64,000 bases of DNA from Litchfieldia alkalitelluris (GTDB lineage Bacteria; Bacillota; Bacilli; Bacillales; Bacillaceae_L), in NCBI RefSeq assembly GCF_002019645.1, contig NZ_KV917374.1:771452-835451 (forward strand), in the 5' to 3' direction. Below the pieces are notes generated by a model that saw nothing but the letters and a program-made list of their open reading frames with translations, made no database searches and was not told the DNA's origin. Positions 28,195 to 35,969 of this stretch are shown here, in pieces; the stretch's first letter is position 1, and the number at the start of each line of letters is the position of its first letter. Made by a program: the position numbers and the translations under genes.

Positions 28195-29319
28195 GTGAAA
28201 CCTTTAAGTAAGATGGAAGTTCATAAGTATTTGTCAATGTTAACAGTTGAACAACAAGAGTTTTTGGCAAGTACCTTGAAGCAAAGTAAGAAGAGTAAAT
28301 GGCTTGAGGTACTAGCAAGGAGTAAGGGCCTTACTATAAGAAAAGAAACCACTATTGAAGAGTTGGAAGAGATGATTGATGATTGGGTATTGCTTGAGGT
28401 ATTAGATAGTGGATATGGAAACCGAAACTATCGTTGTATGTGTGGTGCACCTCTGCGTTATCAATATGTTGTGTTAAACAAGAAAAGTGGGGAAGAAGTT
28501 GGTTTAGGGGTGGAGTGCTTTAAAAATCACACTAACCTCTCGGCTCAAGTAGTTACAGATGTGATTAAGGAATTTCATACCCTTGATTTACTAAGAGATG
28601 AAATTTTAGTAAAGGTTGCTAGGAAGCAACTATTTGATATCAATCCATACCTACATATAGATAACATCCCGCCAACTATCTTGGAGCAAGCAAAGTTAGG
28701 TATTCCCCTAACGGATCAACAAATTCTCACTTTGCAGCGCTTAAAAGAAGTCTACGATACAAAGATAAGAACAGAAAAGGTCCTTTCCGATTTAAAGCCG
28801 GAAGCAAGGAAAGCGTTTGATAATTTCTCTAAAAGGATTAAAGAGAAACTGATTGAAAAAATGTTGGATGACAAATTTGTGAGAGTTTTACCTGACGGAT
28901 TTAATGATGCAGAAATAGAGCATTTTATAAGCCTTGGTTTTCCCCTGTTAGATGAGCAATTAGAAAGAGTCCACCAATTTAATCAATCGATAAAAGATCG
29001 TAGAAAAACAAAAAATAGAAACGAAGTAGAGGAATACTGGGAGAGAGTTCGCAAAGAGGAACAAAATGCTATATCAAGTATTAGAACTGGAGAAAAAACG
29101 CTTAATTATCAAACTCTGATCGAAAGGCATTTAACAACATTGCAGGACGTTCGAGAGAAGGAAAGTGCGTTGAGTGCTGGGATGTGGAAGGACTGGATAA
29201 AAGTACAAGAGATTGTCCGAAGCTGTAAGCGAGGGGAGGAAATTGATTATTCCAGTTTTAAGCTTAATTTAGGGATGATTTGTAATTCAATTAGAGTCGA
29301 CAAGGATCGTTATCTTTGA
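28195..29319 (+). CDS. Uncharacterised 374-residue protein with a cysteine motif
   Basis: I do not recognise this family. The N-terminus (to about residue 65) is helical; a CMCGAPL pair and a later GLGVECF, within residues about 80-110, could form a small zinc-binding knuckle. The C-terminal half is charged and helical (SIKDRRKTKNRNEVEEYWER) and ends in a conserved-looking block, KDWIKVQEIVRSCKRGEEID. A decayed paralogue of this block lies at 20960-21209, so the family has been duplicated locally. The start is GTG 28195 with AGGTGAG upstream. The stop abuts a REP-like repeat. Confidence 0.65.
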   Translation: MKPLSKMEVHKYLSMLTVEQQEFLASTLKQSKKSKWLEVLARSKGLTIRKETTIEELEEMIDDWVLLEVLDSGYGNRNYRCMCGAPLRYQYVVLNKKSGEEVGLGVECFKNHTNLSAQVVTDVIKEFHTLDLLRDEILVKVARKQLFDINPYLHIDNIPPTILEQAKLGIPLTDQQILTLQRLKEVYDTKIRTEKVLSDLKPEARKAFDNFSKRIKEKLIEKMLDDKFVRVLPDGFNDAEIEHFISLGFPLLDEQLERVHQFNQSIKDRRKTKNRNEVEEYWERVRKEEQNAISSIRTGEKTLNYQTLIERHLTTLQDVREKESALSAGMWKDWIKVQEIVRSCKRGEEIDYSSFKLNLGMICNSIRVDKDRYL

Positions 29320-29320
29320 G

Positions 29321-29388
29321 GGGAGCAGGGGGACGGTTCTCACGCTTCCCAAGGAAGCGCGAGAACCGTCCCCCTGCTTCCGTGCTTC
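29321..29388. repeat. REP-like palindromic repeat, paired form
   Basis: Outer arms GCAGGGGGACGG / CCGTCCCCCTGC are perfectly complementary, although different from other copies. It begins one base after the stop of the preceding gene and ends with a short duplicated CGTGCTTC. Confidence 0.9.
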
Positions 29389-29479
29389 GACAAAACCTCC
29401 CATGGAAAGTTTAGGTAAATAGGCTTATAATATGGTAGATTATGAGTGACTTTTACTATTTAGGGAGGATTTGGGCGAA

Positions 29480-31264
29480 TTGAAGAAGTTATCGTTGTTA
29501 TTTGTCTTTATGTTGTTATTTAGTACTTTATTTTCGTCGTTTGCTTTTGCAAACGATAACAAAGAGGACAAGCTTAAGCTTGTTGCTTTAGGTGATTCGA
29601 TTACGTATGGTAGTGGACTAGCAGAGGGGAGTCTGCCTTTTCCTAGTTTAATAGGAAATGGATTCTTTGAGGTGGCCAATAAGGGCGTACCTGGTGCAAC
29701 TTCAACAGATTTAAAGAATGGGCTAGGAACGGCTGCTGCGGATTTACAAGAAGCAGATGTTGTTACGATTACCATTGGTGGAAATGATCTATTAAGAAAC
29801 CCTGTAATTGGAGAACTTTTGAGCAATCCAAATCCAACGATTTCACCTGAAGTTATCCAGCAGGAAGTCACTTCAATTGTGACGACATATACTCAAAACA
29901 TGCAAGCCATTATTACTGGTATTCGTCAACAAACGACGGCACCAATTGTTATTTATACAATTTATAATCCGCTAGCTCCGAGTGATCAGGAGCCAGCAAA
30001 ATCGATTCATGAACTTGGTGAGCAAATTTTAGCAGCAATGAATAATGTTATCACTATTGGTGGTGCTCAAGCTGGTCTATTAGTTGCAGATGCTCATGGT
30101 GCATTTGCTAACAATCAGGCTACATTGCTCGGGAGTGATCTGATTCATCCGAATGAAGCGGGTCATGAAGTATTAGCAGGATTAGCGACTCAATTATTAA
30201 TCGATTTCATTCAACCAACTGAACCACCAGTAGAAGAAGAGCCAGGGGGTGAACCAGGTGAGGAAAAACCAGTTCTAGTGGCACTTGGAGATTCGATTAC
30301 GTACGGTCTTTTTCTTGAAGAAGATGTGAGCAAGCCTTCAACACTAGCATTTCCTAACCTTATTGGTGGAGGAAGCCATGAGGTTGTCAATTTCGGTGTA
30401 CCAGGATTAACTTCTACGCAATTATTAATGGGGTTACAATCAAATTCTGGGAGTCTAGCAGTACTTGCAAATGCTGATTTAGTGACGTTGAATATTGGAA
30501 ACAATGATCTTTTACAAGTAGCTGGAATCTCTGAAGCCTTTATAAATCAAACTCCGATTCAACTAACGGAGGAGCTTCAACAACAATTAACAGCTGCCTC
30601 AGCACAATTTGGGCAGAATTTACAAGCGATTATTGCAACAATCCGTCAGCAAACGGAAGCGCCGATTGTCTTATTTAATATCTATAACCCATTTGGAGCA
30701 AGTGAAGATCCATTTGAACAATCATTGCACCTGTTTGGTGAACAAATTGTTCCACTTTTAAACGAAACTATCATTCACCCAGTTGCTGCAATGCCTGGCT
30801 TATTAGTAGCTGATGCCTACACAGCGTTTGCTGGTCATCAAGCTGAATTTATTACATTTGATAAAATTCATCCAAATGCGCTAGGTCATCAAGCTTTAGC
30901 TGCAGCTGCTGATGCTGCATTAGTTGGCGAACCGCCGGTTGAAGAGGAGCCACCAGCCGAGGAAGAACCACCTGCTGAAGAGCAGCCACCGGTTGACGAA
31001 GAACCAGTTGACGAGGATCCAGTGACTGAAGAACCTGTAGAGGAAGATCCTGTCGTGGAAGTACCAACTGATGAAGAGGAAGATAAAACGCCAATCGTTG
31101 TAGCTCCTGTTAAAAAAGATACAACTAAAAAAGGAAATGAACTTCCAAACACCGCAACAGCAAGCTATAACTACCTATTACTAGGCGCAGCTCTCTTAAT
31201 CGCTGGAGCCAGCCTAAAAGCATGGGGGCGGTTCTCACGCTTCTCTGTTCAACGAAGCAATTAA
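29480..31264 (+). CDS. Two-domain SGNH/GDSL esterase with LPNTA sorting signal
   Basis: A secreted protein of about 594 residues. The signal peptide (KKLSLLFVFMLLFSTLFSSF) is followed by two tandem SGNH hydrolase domains. Domain 1 has ALGDSITYGSG, TIGGNDLL and DLIHPNEAGHEV; domain 2 has ALGDSITYGLF, NIGNNDLL and DKIHPNALGHQA. Each therefore has the nucleophile Ser, the Asn of block III and the Asp/His pair. A Pro/Glu-rich wall-spanning spacer follows, then LPNTA, a hydrophobic stretch and a basic tail: a class D sortase signal. TTG 29480 is chosen over TTG 29471 because the latter lies only two bases from GGGAGG. The last 15 residues are encoded by a REP-like repeat. Confidence 0.88.
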   Translation: MKKLSLLFVFMLLFSTLFSSFAFANDNKEDKLKLVALGDSITYGSGLAEGSLPFPSLIGNGFFEVANKGVPGATSTDLKNGLGTAAADLQEADVVTITIGGNDLLRNPVIGELLSNPNPTISPEVIQQEVTSIVTTYTQNMQAIITGIRQQTTAPIVIYTIYNPLAPSDQEPAKSIHELGEQILAAMNNVITIGGAQAGLLVADAHGAFANNQATLLGSDLIHPNEAGHEVLAGLATQLLIDFIQPTEPPVEEEPGGEPGEEKPVLVALGDSITYGLFLEEDVSKPSTLAFPNLIGGGSHEVVNFGVPGLTSTQLLMGLQSNSGSLAVLANADLVTLNIGNNDLLQVAGISEAFINQTPIQLTEELQQQLTAASAQFGQNLQAIIATIRQQTEAPIVLFNIYNPFGASEDPFEQSLHLFGEQIVPLLNETIIHPVAAMPGLLVADAYTAFAGHQAEFITFDKIHPNALGHQALAAAADAALVGEPPVEEEPPAEEEPPAEEQPPVDEEPVDEDPVTEEPVEEDPVVEVPTDEEEDKTPIVVAPVKKDTTKKGNELPNTATASYNYLLLGAALLIAGASLKAWGRFSRFSVQRSN

Positions 31265-31293
31265 AGAAGCATGGGGACGGTTCTTGCGCTTCT
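31219..31293. repeat. REP-like repeat, two direct units overlapping the esterase gene end
   Basis: Two direct units (about 31219-31244 and 31266-31293) have a period of 47 bases, each followed by a related spacer ending in GCAATTAAA. Unlike most pairs they are in the same orientation. The first unit lies inside the reading frame and encodes AWGRFSRFS near the C-terminus of the esterase. Confidence 0.88.
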
Positions 31294-31321
31294 TTGTTTC
31301 GGAGGCAATTAAATAGGAATA

Positions 31322-31368
31322 AAAAAACAGGAAGGGACTTTATTTAAGTCACCTTCCTGTTTTTTTGT
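31322..31368. terminator. Bidirectional terminator
   Basis: ACAGGAAGG and CCTTCCTGT, with an additional ACTT / AAGT pair inside, form a long stem flanked by A-runs on the left and T-runs on the right. It should end the esterase transcript on the plus strand and can also act on the minus strand. Confidence 0.9.
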
Positions 31369-31399
31369 TGTGTATAATATATAGAGAAATTCAGTTAAA

Positions 31400-31555
31400 T
31401 CCGGCTCCGTAAACGTGATACAGTCACTAGTTTTATCCGTGTTGAGTGTTAAACACAGATCACCAACGCTGAACTCAACAGAAATTAATGTTGACCACCA
31501 ATGTCCATGGTTGAGAAAAATTCATTCCCCGACGATTGTTCTATTACTAACTGGA
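31400..31555 (-). pseudogene. Decayed fragment of a GGDEF domain
   Basis: Read on the minus strand, this stretch gives IVGE, a stop codon, then a segment ending VEFSVGDLCLTLNTDKT. It aligns in order with the end of the GGDEF domain at 35970-36662 (IIGERIISMINQP and VSVGCSVGGSVFNTHND). The DNA is also alike (GTTCCCCGATGATT-type and GTGTTGAACACGG-type segments in both). Only about 50 codons remain and they contain a stop. A single REP-like unit touches its end. Confidence 0.65.
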
Positions 31556-31581
31556 AGCATGAGAACCGTCCCCGTGCTTCC
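31553..31581. repeat. REP-like repeat, single unit
   Basis: One unit with stem GGAAGCATG / CGTGCTTCC (one G-T pair) around AGAACCGTCCC. It lies immediately past the stop of the M14 carboxypeptidase gene and is followed by a T-run on the plus strand. Confidence 0.88.
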
Positions 31582-31588
31582 TTTTTTC

Positions 31589-33985
31589 TTATTCAAAGAT
31601 TGTGTTTGATAGTAGGCGGAATAGGTAGTCTGTGTGATCACGGAAGCCTGGTTCAAGTCCGATGAGTGTTACGTCTTTATTTTGTTCTTGGACAATCACC
31701 GCTTGACCGATCGCTTCAGTTCTATTTCTCCAGTGTCCTGCAACAAAGAAGTCTTCTGTGTTTCCGTATGTTGCAATTACATTTGTTTCATTAACATCTG
31801 TAAAATAAGCAGGGCGATAAACGAATCCAATATCGTGCTCACCGTAGCCATTTGTAATCGCTGATTCTGACATAGAATAATCAACTTTGACAATCCCGTT
31901 ACTGTTGCCTCCACCTTTTTTCACTGTTACATTTGTTAATCCAAGTCTTTTAGTTGCATCTGCAGAAAGTGCACCAACTGAAATATATTTTCCACCGTTA
32001 TCAAGGAAGCTATTTACATTTTCTTTGAAAAGAGTGAGTTGATCAGTATTTAATAACCAGAAATCACGATTTGCCGCACTTGATTGGCTTGTTGATAGTA
32101 GGCTACTTGTAGCACTATAAACAAACACATCAAATCCGTCTAACCCTTTTGTTGCGACATCACGTGGGTGAAGTTCTGTCACATCAAATCCTAAGCGCTC
32201 AAGAGAAAGCTTTGTACCAGCATGTGATTGGACTTTACCAATTCCGCCATCCTTTAAAATAGCAACTTTAACAGAAGTTAAATCACTAGTATTAGCAGGA
32301 ACCGTCGTTGTTTTAATCGTTAATCCAGATTGGCTCACTAGATTTTTTACGATATTGCTTGTACCGCTAAAATAGAAGTTACCATCCGTTCCTTTTTTAA
32401 CAGCAATATCATTAGCTAATAATGAGTTTACTAGATTTACTGCTTGAACAGATGAATTTGGGATTAGGAATGGACCTTTTCCAACAAGTGTACCTTGCTC
32501 ATTTACTTTGTTCACTTTTACGGACTGAACGTTTACATCAGATTGAGTAGGAGTTGCTTCAAAGCCCCAAAGCTCAGGTAAGCTCCATGCAGAGATGTCA
32601 TACATCGCCGGAGTATCATCGGAAATGTCTTCACCGTCCCAAAGCATCGTGTTAGCTAGACCAGCTTTTGCTTGATTCATAGAAACAAGGTATGTTCCAG
32701 CTGGATAGGTGACACCATCTACTTTGAACGCTTTCTTTGCTTCCTCAACCTGAATATCATTCGTTAATAAATGGTTCACTGCTTTTTTAGTAACCGTAGG
32801 GTCTTGCTCATTTACAGGTAAAATATATGATTTAGGGAAGAAGCCTTCCTCATGTGTTGGGTGATCAAACATAATTCCACGCTTGAAAATTTCAATTTGG
32901 TCGGTAATCATTTCTGTTCGATTTTCACTAGCATATGTTAACGCACCGATCATCGCATCATACGTCCACTTCACACCGTTTTCATCGTTTGTTGGTGCTT
33001 CAAGTGTATGAGCAAATGAGCCATGATACATCGCATACATTGGTGTGAAAATTGGTGGGTAATCATCCCAGCCTGCTGCGTCATCACGAGCAGGAATATA
33101 CGATCCTACCATGTTTTGATAAAGAGTTGAATCCGTAAAGTCTGTTTCCTTGTCCTTCATAATTTCAGTTTCCATTGCTACGGCAGCATCAAGTGCATGC
33201 TTCATGTATAAATCATATTCATAGTTTGGATTATGTGGTGGTGTACAAGGCTCGATTAATCCTTGAAGGTTTGGCCCATAATTTTTTACATATCCATGTA
33301 AATCTAAAACAACCATTGGATTCCATTCTGTCATTAATTCTACAGCAAGCTTTGTTTCAGGCTGTGATTGAGTAATGAAGTCACGGTTTAAGTCAATTCC
33401 ATTTCCATTAAAACGAGTTCCGTCCACACGTCCATCAGGATTTGCAACTACATTGAAGATCAAAATGTTATTTTCTAAAATCGTTGATGTTACATCATCG
33501 TTTTGTGTTGCTAATTGTTCAATTAGTTGAATCGCAGCATCAGTTCCGACATATTCTGTTCCGTGTACTGAAGCGTTGATCATGACTGGTACTTTAAAGT
33601 CAGGATGTTTCGCAATCCAATCTTGTGCTTTTTCAGGGTTTTTGAACATTTGCTTTCTTAGTGCTTGGATCTGACCGTACTTTCCTTTCACACTAGGATC
33701 TGAAACAGTGACAACATACAAATCGTGACCCTGTGATGACTTTCCTTTTACTTCAACTGTGATTCTATTGCTTTGTTTTGCAATCTCTTGAAGCTTTGAA
33801 CCGATCTCGGAGTATTTAAGAAAATCGTAGTGTTCAGAATTGAATAAGCTTTTTTCTGCTTCAATAAGCTCGATGCTTTGTGCATTTTTATACGATTGCC
33901 CTCCGTTTGCTAATGTATTATAAGGGATGCTTGCAAGCAGGGTGAAAGATAGTGCTCCTGCTAATATCTTTTTTGAATATTTCAT
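31589..33985 (-). CDS. Secreted M14-family zinc carboxypeptidase
   Basis: A 798-residue exported peptidase. A signal peptide (KILAGALSFTLLASIPYNTL) is followed by the M14 catalytic domain: the zinc ligands in SVHGTEYVG (HxxE) and VLDLHGY (distal His), the substrate-binding NGIDLNRDF, and the catalytic Glu in HTLEAPTNDE. The C-terminal half (after about residue 430) is an extra region without catalytic motifs, ending with a glutamine-amidotransferase-like segment (EQNKDVTLIGLEPGFRDHTD). This long form is known among Bacillus secreted peptidases. GGAGG lies nine bases before the ATG on the minus strand. No cell-wall anchor is seen. Confidence 0.88.
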   Translation of the reverse strand: MKYSKKILAGALSFTLLASIPYNTLANGGQSYKNAQSIELIEAEKSLFNSEHYDFLKYSEIGSKLQEIAKQSNRITVEVKGKSSQGHDLYVVTVSDPSVKGKYGQIQALRKQMFKNPEKAQDWIAKHPDFKVPVMINASVHGTEYVGTDAAIQLIEQLATQNDDVTSTILENNILIFNVVANPDGRVDGTRFNGNGIDLNRDFITQSQPETKLAVELMTEWNPMVVLDLHGYVKNYGPNLQGLIEPCTPPHNPNYEYDLYMKHALDAAVAMETEIMKDKETDFTDSTLYQNMVGSYIPARDDAAGWDDYPPIFTPMYAMYHGSFAHTLEAPTNDENGVKWTYDAMIGALTYASENRTEMITDQIEIFKRGIMFDHPTHEEGFFPKSYILPVNEQDPTVTKKAVNHLLTNDIQVEEAKKAFKVDGVTYPAGTYLVSMNQAKAGLANTMLWDGEDISDDTPAMYDISAWSLPELWGFEATPTQSDVNVQSVKVNKVNEQGTLVGKGPFLIPNSSVQAVNLVNSLLANDIAVKKGTDGNFYFSGTSNIVKNLVSQSGLTIKTTTVPANTSDLTSVKVAILKDGGIGKVQSHAGTKLSLERLGFDVTELHPRDVATKGLDGFDVFVYSATSSLLSTSQSSAANRDFWLLNTDQLTLFKENVNSFLDNGGKYISVGALSADATKRLGLTNVTVKKGGGNSNGIVKVDYSMSESAITNGYGEHDIGFVYRPAYFTDVNETNVIATYGNTEDFFVAGHWRNRTEAIGQAVIVQEQNKDVTLIGLEPGFRDHTDYLFRLLSNTIFE

Positions 33986-34129
33986 CTATGAATTCCTCCG
34001 TATCGTATTTATGTATATTCCTAATATTGAATAATAATAAGAATTATTGAATATAAATACAATGGGTCATAGTGTTTATTTTAAATGTGATAGATTTAAT
34101 GTTTTTGAGTCTTACTTCCTAGGTAGTGG

Positions 34130-34188
34130 GAAGCAGTGGGACGGTTCTCACGCTTCCAAAGGAAGCGCAAGAACCGTCCCACTGCTTC
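34130..34188. repeat. REP-like palindromic repeat, paired form
   Basis: Outer arms GAAGCAGTGGGACGG / CCGTCCCACTGCTTC are perfectly complementary, with inner arms CGCTTCC / GGAAGCG. It lies between the divergent carboxypeptidase and small membrane protein genes. Confidence 0.9.
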
Positions 34189-34249
34189 AAAGTTAAACAT
34201 GTGGTATCATAGCATTTTTAATTCATAAGGTGTATAGGAGAGATCAGCG

Positions 34250-34528
34250 TTGTTGTGGATTGTGATCGGGGTTGTGGTTTTTATTATCGGTACGCTTCTT
34301 ACTAGGAGTCTTGGTGGAGGAGTACTAGCAGTAGTTGGTTTCATCCTATGGAGGTTTGGGCTGTTAGGTCCGGTTGTGTCATGGATTGTTAGAATTGCAA
34401 GATCCGCTTATAACTATGTTAGAGCAATTATTGAGGTTATTAAGGATGAATTTTCGAACGCGAGTGATGCGGCGCTCGTTTTTATTAGTACAAAAGTAGA
34501 TTTTGTTATGGGTGTTGTTATTATATAA
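34250..34528 (+). CDS. Small membrane protein, 92 residues
   Basis: The N-terminal half forms one or two membrane helices with a glycine hinge (LWIVIGVVVFIIGTLLTRSL, then GGGVLAVVGFILWRFGLLGP); the rest is an amphipathic helix and a hydrophobic end (FVMGVVII). GGAGAGATCAGCG precedes TTG 34250. I do not recognise the family. The terminal hydrophobic stretch might be a third membrane segment. Confidence 0.6.
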   Translation: MLWIVIGVVVFIIGTLLTRSLGGGVLAVVGFILWRFGLLGPVVSWIVRIARSAYNYVRAIIEVIKDEFSNASDAALVFISTKVDFVMGVVII

Positions 34529-34552
34529 GCAAGGTAAGTATTCTACAAAAGA

Positions 34553-34580
34553 AGAAGACTACTTTGTGAGGCAGTCTTCT
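34553..34580 (-). terminator. Hairpin between convergent genes
   Basis: AGAAGACT and AGTCTTCT form a perfect eight-base stem with a 12-base loop; on the minus strand TTCTTTTG follows, so it most likely ends the HAD gene. Confidence 0.55.
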
Positions 34581-34600
34581 AGTAGAGTTGATATTTAGCA

Positions 34601-35425
34601 TTATTTTTTGATGAGAATGTCTTTAAGAACAAATTTCTCAATGACCTTTGCAACACCATCATTCATATTCGTATCAGTTACATAATCTGCAATTTCCTTG
34701 ATATCGTCCGGCGCATTGCCCATTGCTACACCAAGCCCAGCAAATTCGATCATTGCCTGGTCATTATAGCTATCACCAATGGCGATTACTTCTTCACGTG
34801 TTATTCCGCAGCTCTTAATTAGTTGGTCTAGACTTGTCCCCTTCGTCACACCTTTTTCAGTGAATTCAAGAAAATATGGCTTCGAACGCATCACGCTAAA
34901 ATCCTCAACTAATTCCACTTGAAGCTTTGCTTCGACTTCTTTTAATCGATCAGGATCACCTACCATTAAAACTTTAACCACTGGCTCTGTTACACCCTCA
35001 ATAAAGGACTCTACCAGCTTAACTGGAAGCTTTGTAATGTCTGATTCCCTCATTGTATAAGGATTATCATCGGCAGTAATAATTTCATCACCGATATATG
35101 TGTGGATAAAAACTCCTTCACGACGGCTAAGCTCATATAATCTTTGAACATCGTTTATCGGTAATGTACTAATAAACAAATCCTCATTTGTTTTGCAGTT
35201 AATAATTTTCCCTCCATTAAAAGAAAGGATAAAGCTCTCATATTCAGCTAACGATAACTCGCTTGCAATTGGCTTCATTCCAAAAGTCGGGCGACCAGAT
35301 GCAAGCACGACCTTTACACCATTATCTTGTGCCTGCATTAACGCTTTTTTTGTACGATCCGAAATCGAGTGGTCATCACGTAATAATGTATCATCTAAGT
35401 CAAGTACAATCATTTTATACGACAT
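34601..35425 (-). CDS. Cof-type HAD-IIB phosphatase
   Basis: A 274-residue cytoplasmic HAD hydrolase. Motif I is VLDLDDTLL with the nucleophile Asp, motif II is LASGRPTF, motif III a lysine near TKGTSLDQL, and motif IV is AIGDSYNDQAMIEFAG. The C2b cap lies between motifs II and III. The group (YidA/YkrA/Cof) dephosphorylates sugar phosphates, flavin or PLP precursors; the substrate cannot be read from sequence. AGGGAGG precedes the ATG on the minus strand. It stands alone. Confidence 0.9.
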   Translation of the reverse strand: MSYKMIVLDLDDTLLRDDHSISDRTKKALMQAQDNGVKVVLASGRPTFGMKPIASELSLAEYESFILSFNGGKIINCKTNEDLFISTLPINDVQRLYELSRREGVFIHTYIGDEIITADDNPYTMRESDITKLPVKLVESFIEGVTEPVVKVLMVGDPDRLKEVEAKLQVELVEDFSVMRSKPYFLEFTEKGVTKGTSLDQLIKSCGITREEVIAIGDSYNDQAMIEFAGLGVAMGNAPDDIKEIADYVTDTNMNDGVAKVIEKFVLKDILIKK

Positions 35426-35513
35426 GTTGTTCGTCCTCCCTTTTACATGAGTATAATTTTACTAAAGTTTGAAGGAACATGGAAGTGGACAAGTTGTTAA
35501 CATGGGGGAGCAG

Positions 35514-35542
35514 GGAGCATGGGGACGGTTCTCGTGCTTCTT
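35514..35542. repeat. REP-like repeat, single unit with T-run
   Basis: One unit GGAGCATG / CGTGCTTC around the GGGACGGTTCT core, followed by TTTTTT, so it could terminate plus-strand transcription. Confidence 0.85.
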
Positions 35543-35792
35543 TTTTATTTGTGAAGGGGTTAAGTGGTTTAATGAATCGAGGCCATTTGTTTTATTTATC
35601 GTATTCTCAGTTTTAAGCCATTGGCCTTTAACCTCAATACTTGCTCTTTTGAACTTATACAAGCCTGGTCCAAGAAGCCTGATAACTTCGCAAACAATAT
35701 CGATTTGACAACACTGAATGGATCCGAACGGACCACCGTGGTTAATTATCATTGTGATAAATAGGTGTCGGACCCCTGCTCCATTGCTGACT
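35543..35792. other. Gene-free interval between REP-like copies
   Basis: About 250 bases separate the single unit from the four-unit array. Open frames cross it only because the repeats contain few stops. The minus strand reads continuously (for example DIVCEVIRLLGPGLYKFKRA), but there is no start signal and I recognise no family. Confidence 0.4.
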
Positions 35793-35968
35793 GGAAGCAC
35801 GAGAACCGTCCCAGTGCTTCCCCGCGTTTCCCCTTGTTGCAGGAAGCACGAGAACCGTCCCCGTGCTTCTCCCCGCGTTTCCCCTTGTTGCAGGAAGCAC
35901 GAGAACCGTCCCCGTGCTTCTTCCCGCGCTTCTTGTTGCAGGAAGCACGAGAACCGTCCCCGTGCTTC
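35793..35968. repeat. Tandem array of four REP-like units
   Basis: Four direct units start at about 35793, 35842, 35893 and 35941 (period 48-51). Each has stem GAAGCACG / CGTGCTTC around loop AGAACCGTCCC (the first has AGTGCTTC). The spacers are variants of CCCCGCGTTTCCCCTTGTTG. The last unit ends at the stop codon of the broken GGDEF gene. Confidence 0.92.
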
Positions 35969-35969
35969 C

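Noticed and set aside
30852-31152. Minus-strand ORFs over the esterase spacer
   Set aside because: They are antisense readings of the Pro/Glu-rich repeat region of the esterase gene and have repetitive Ser/Thr/Gly or Leu/Gln content.
35793-35968. CRISPR-like array of regularly spaced repeats
   Set aside because: The spacers are nearly identical to each other, the repeats are REP-like units found elsewhere singly, and no cas gene is present.
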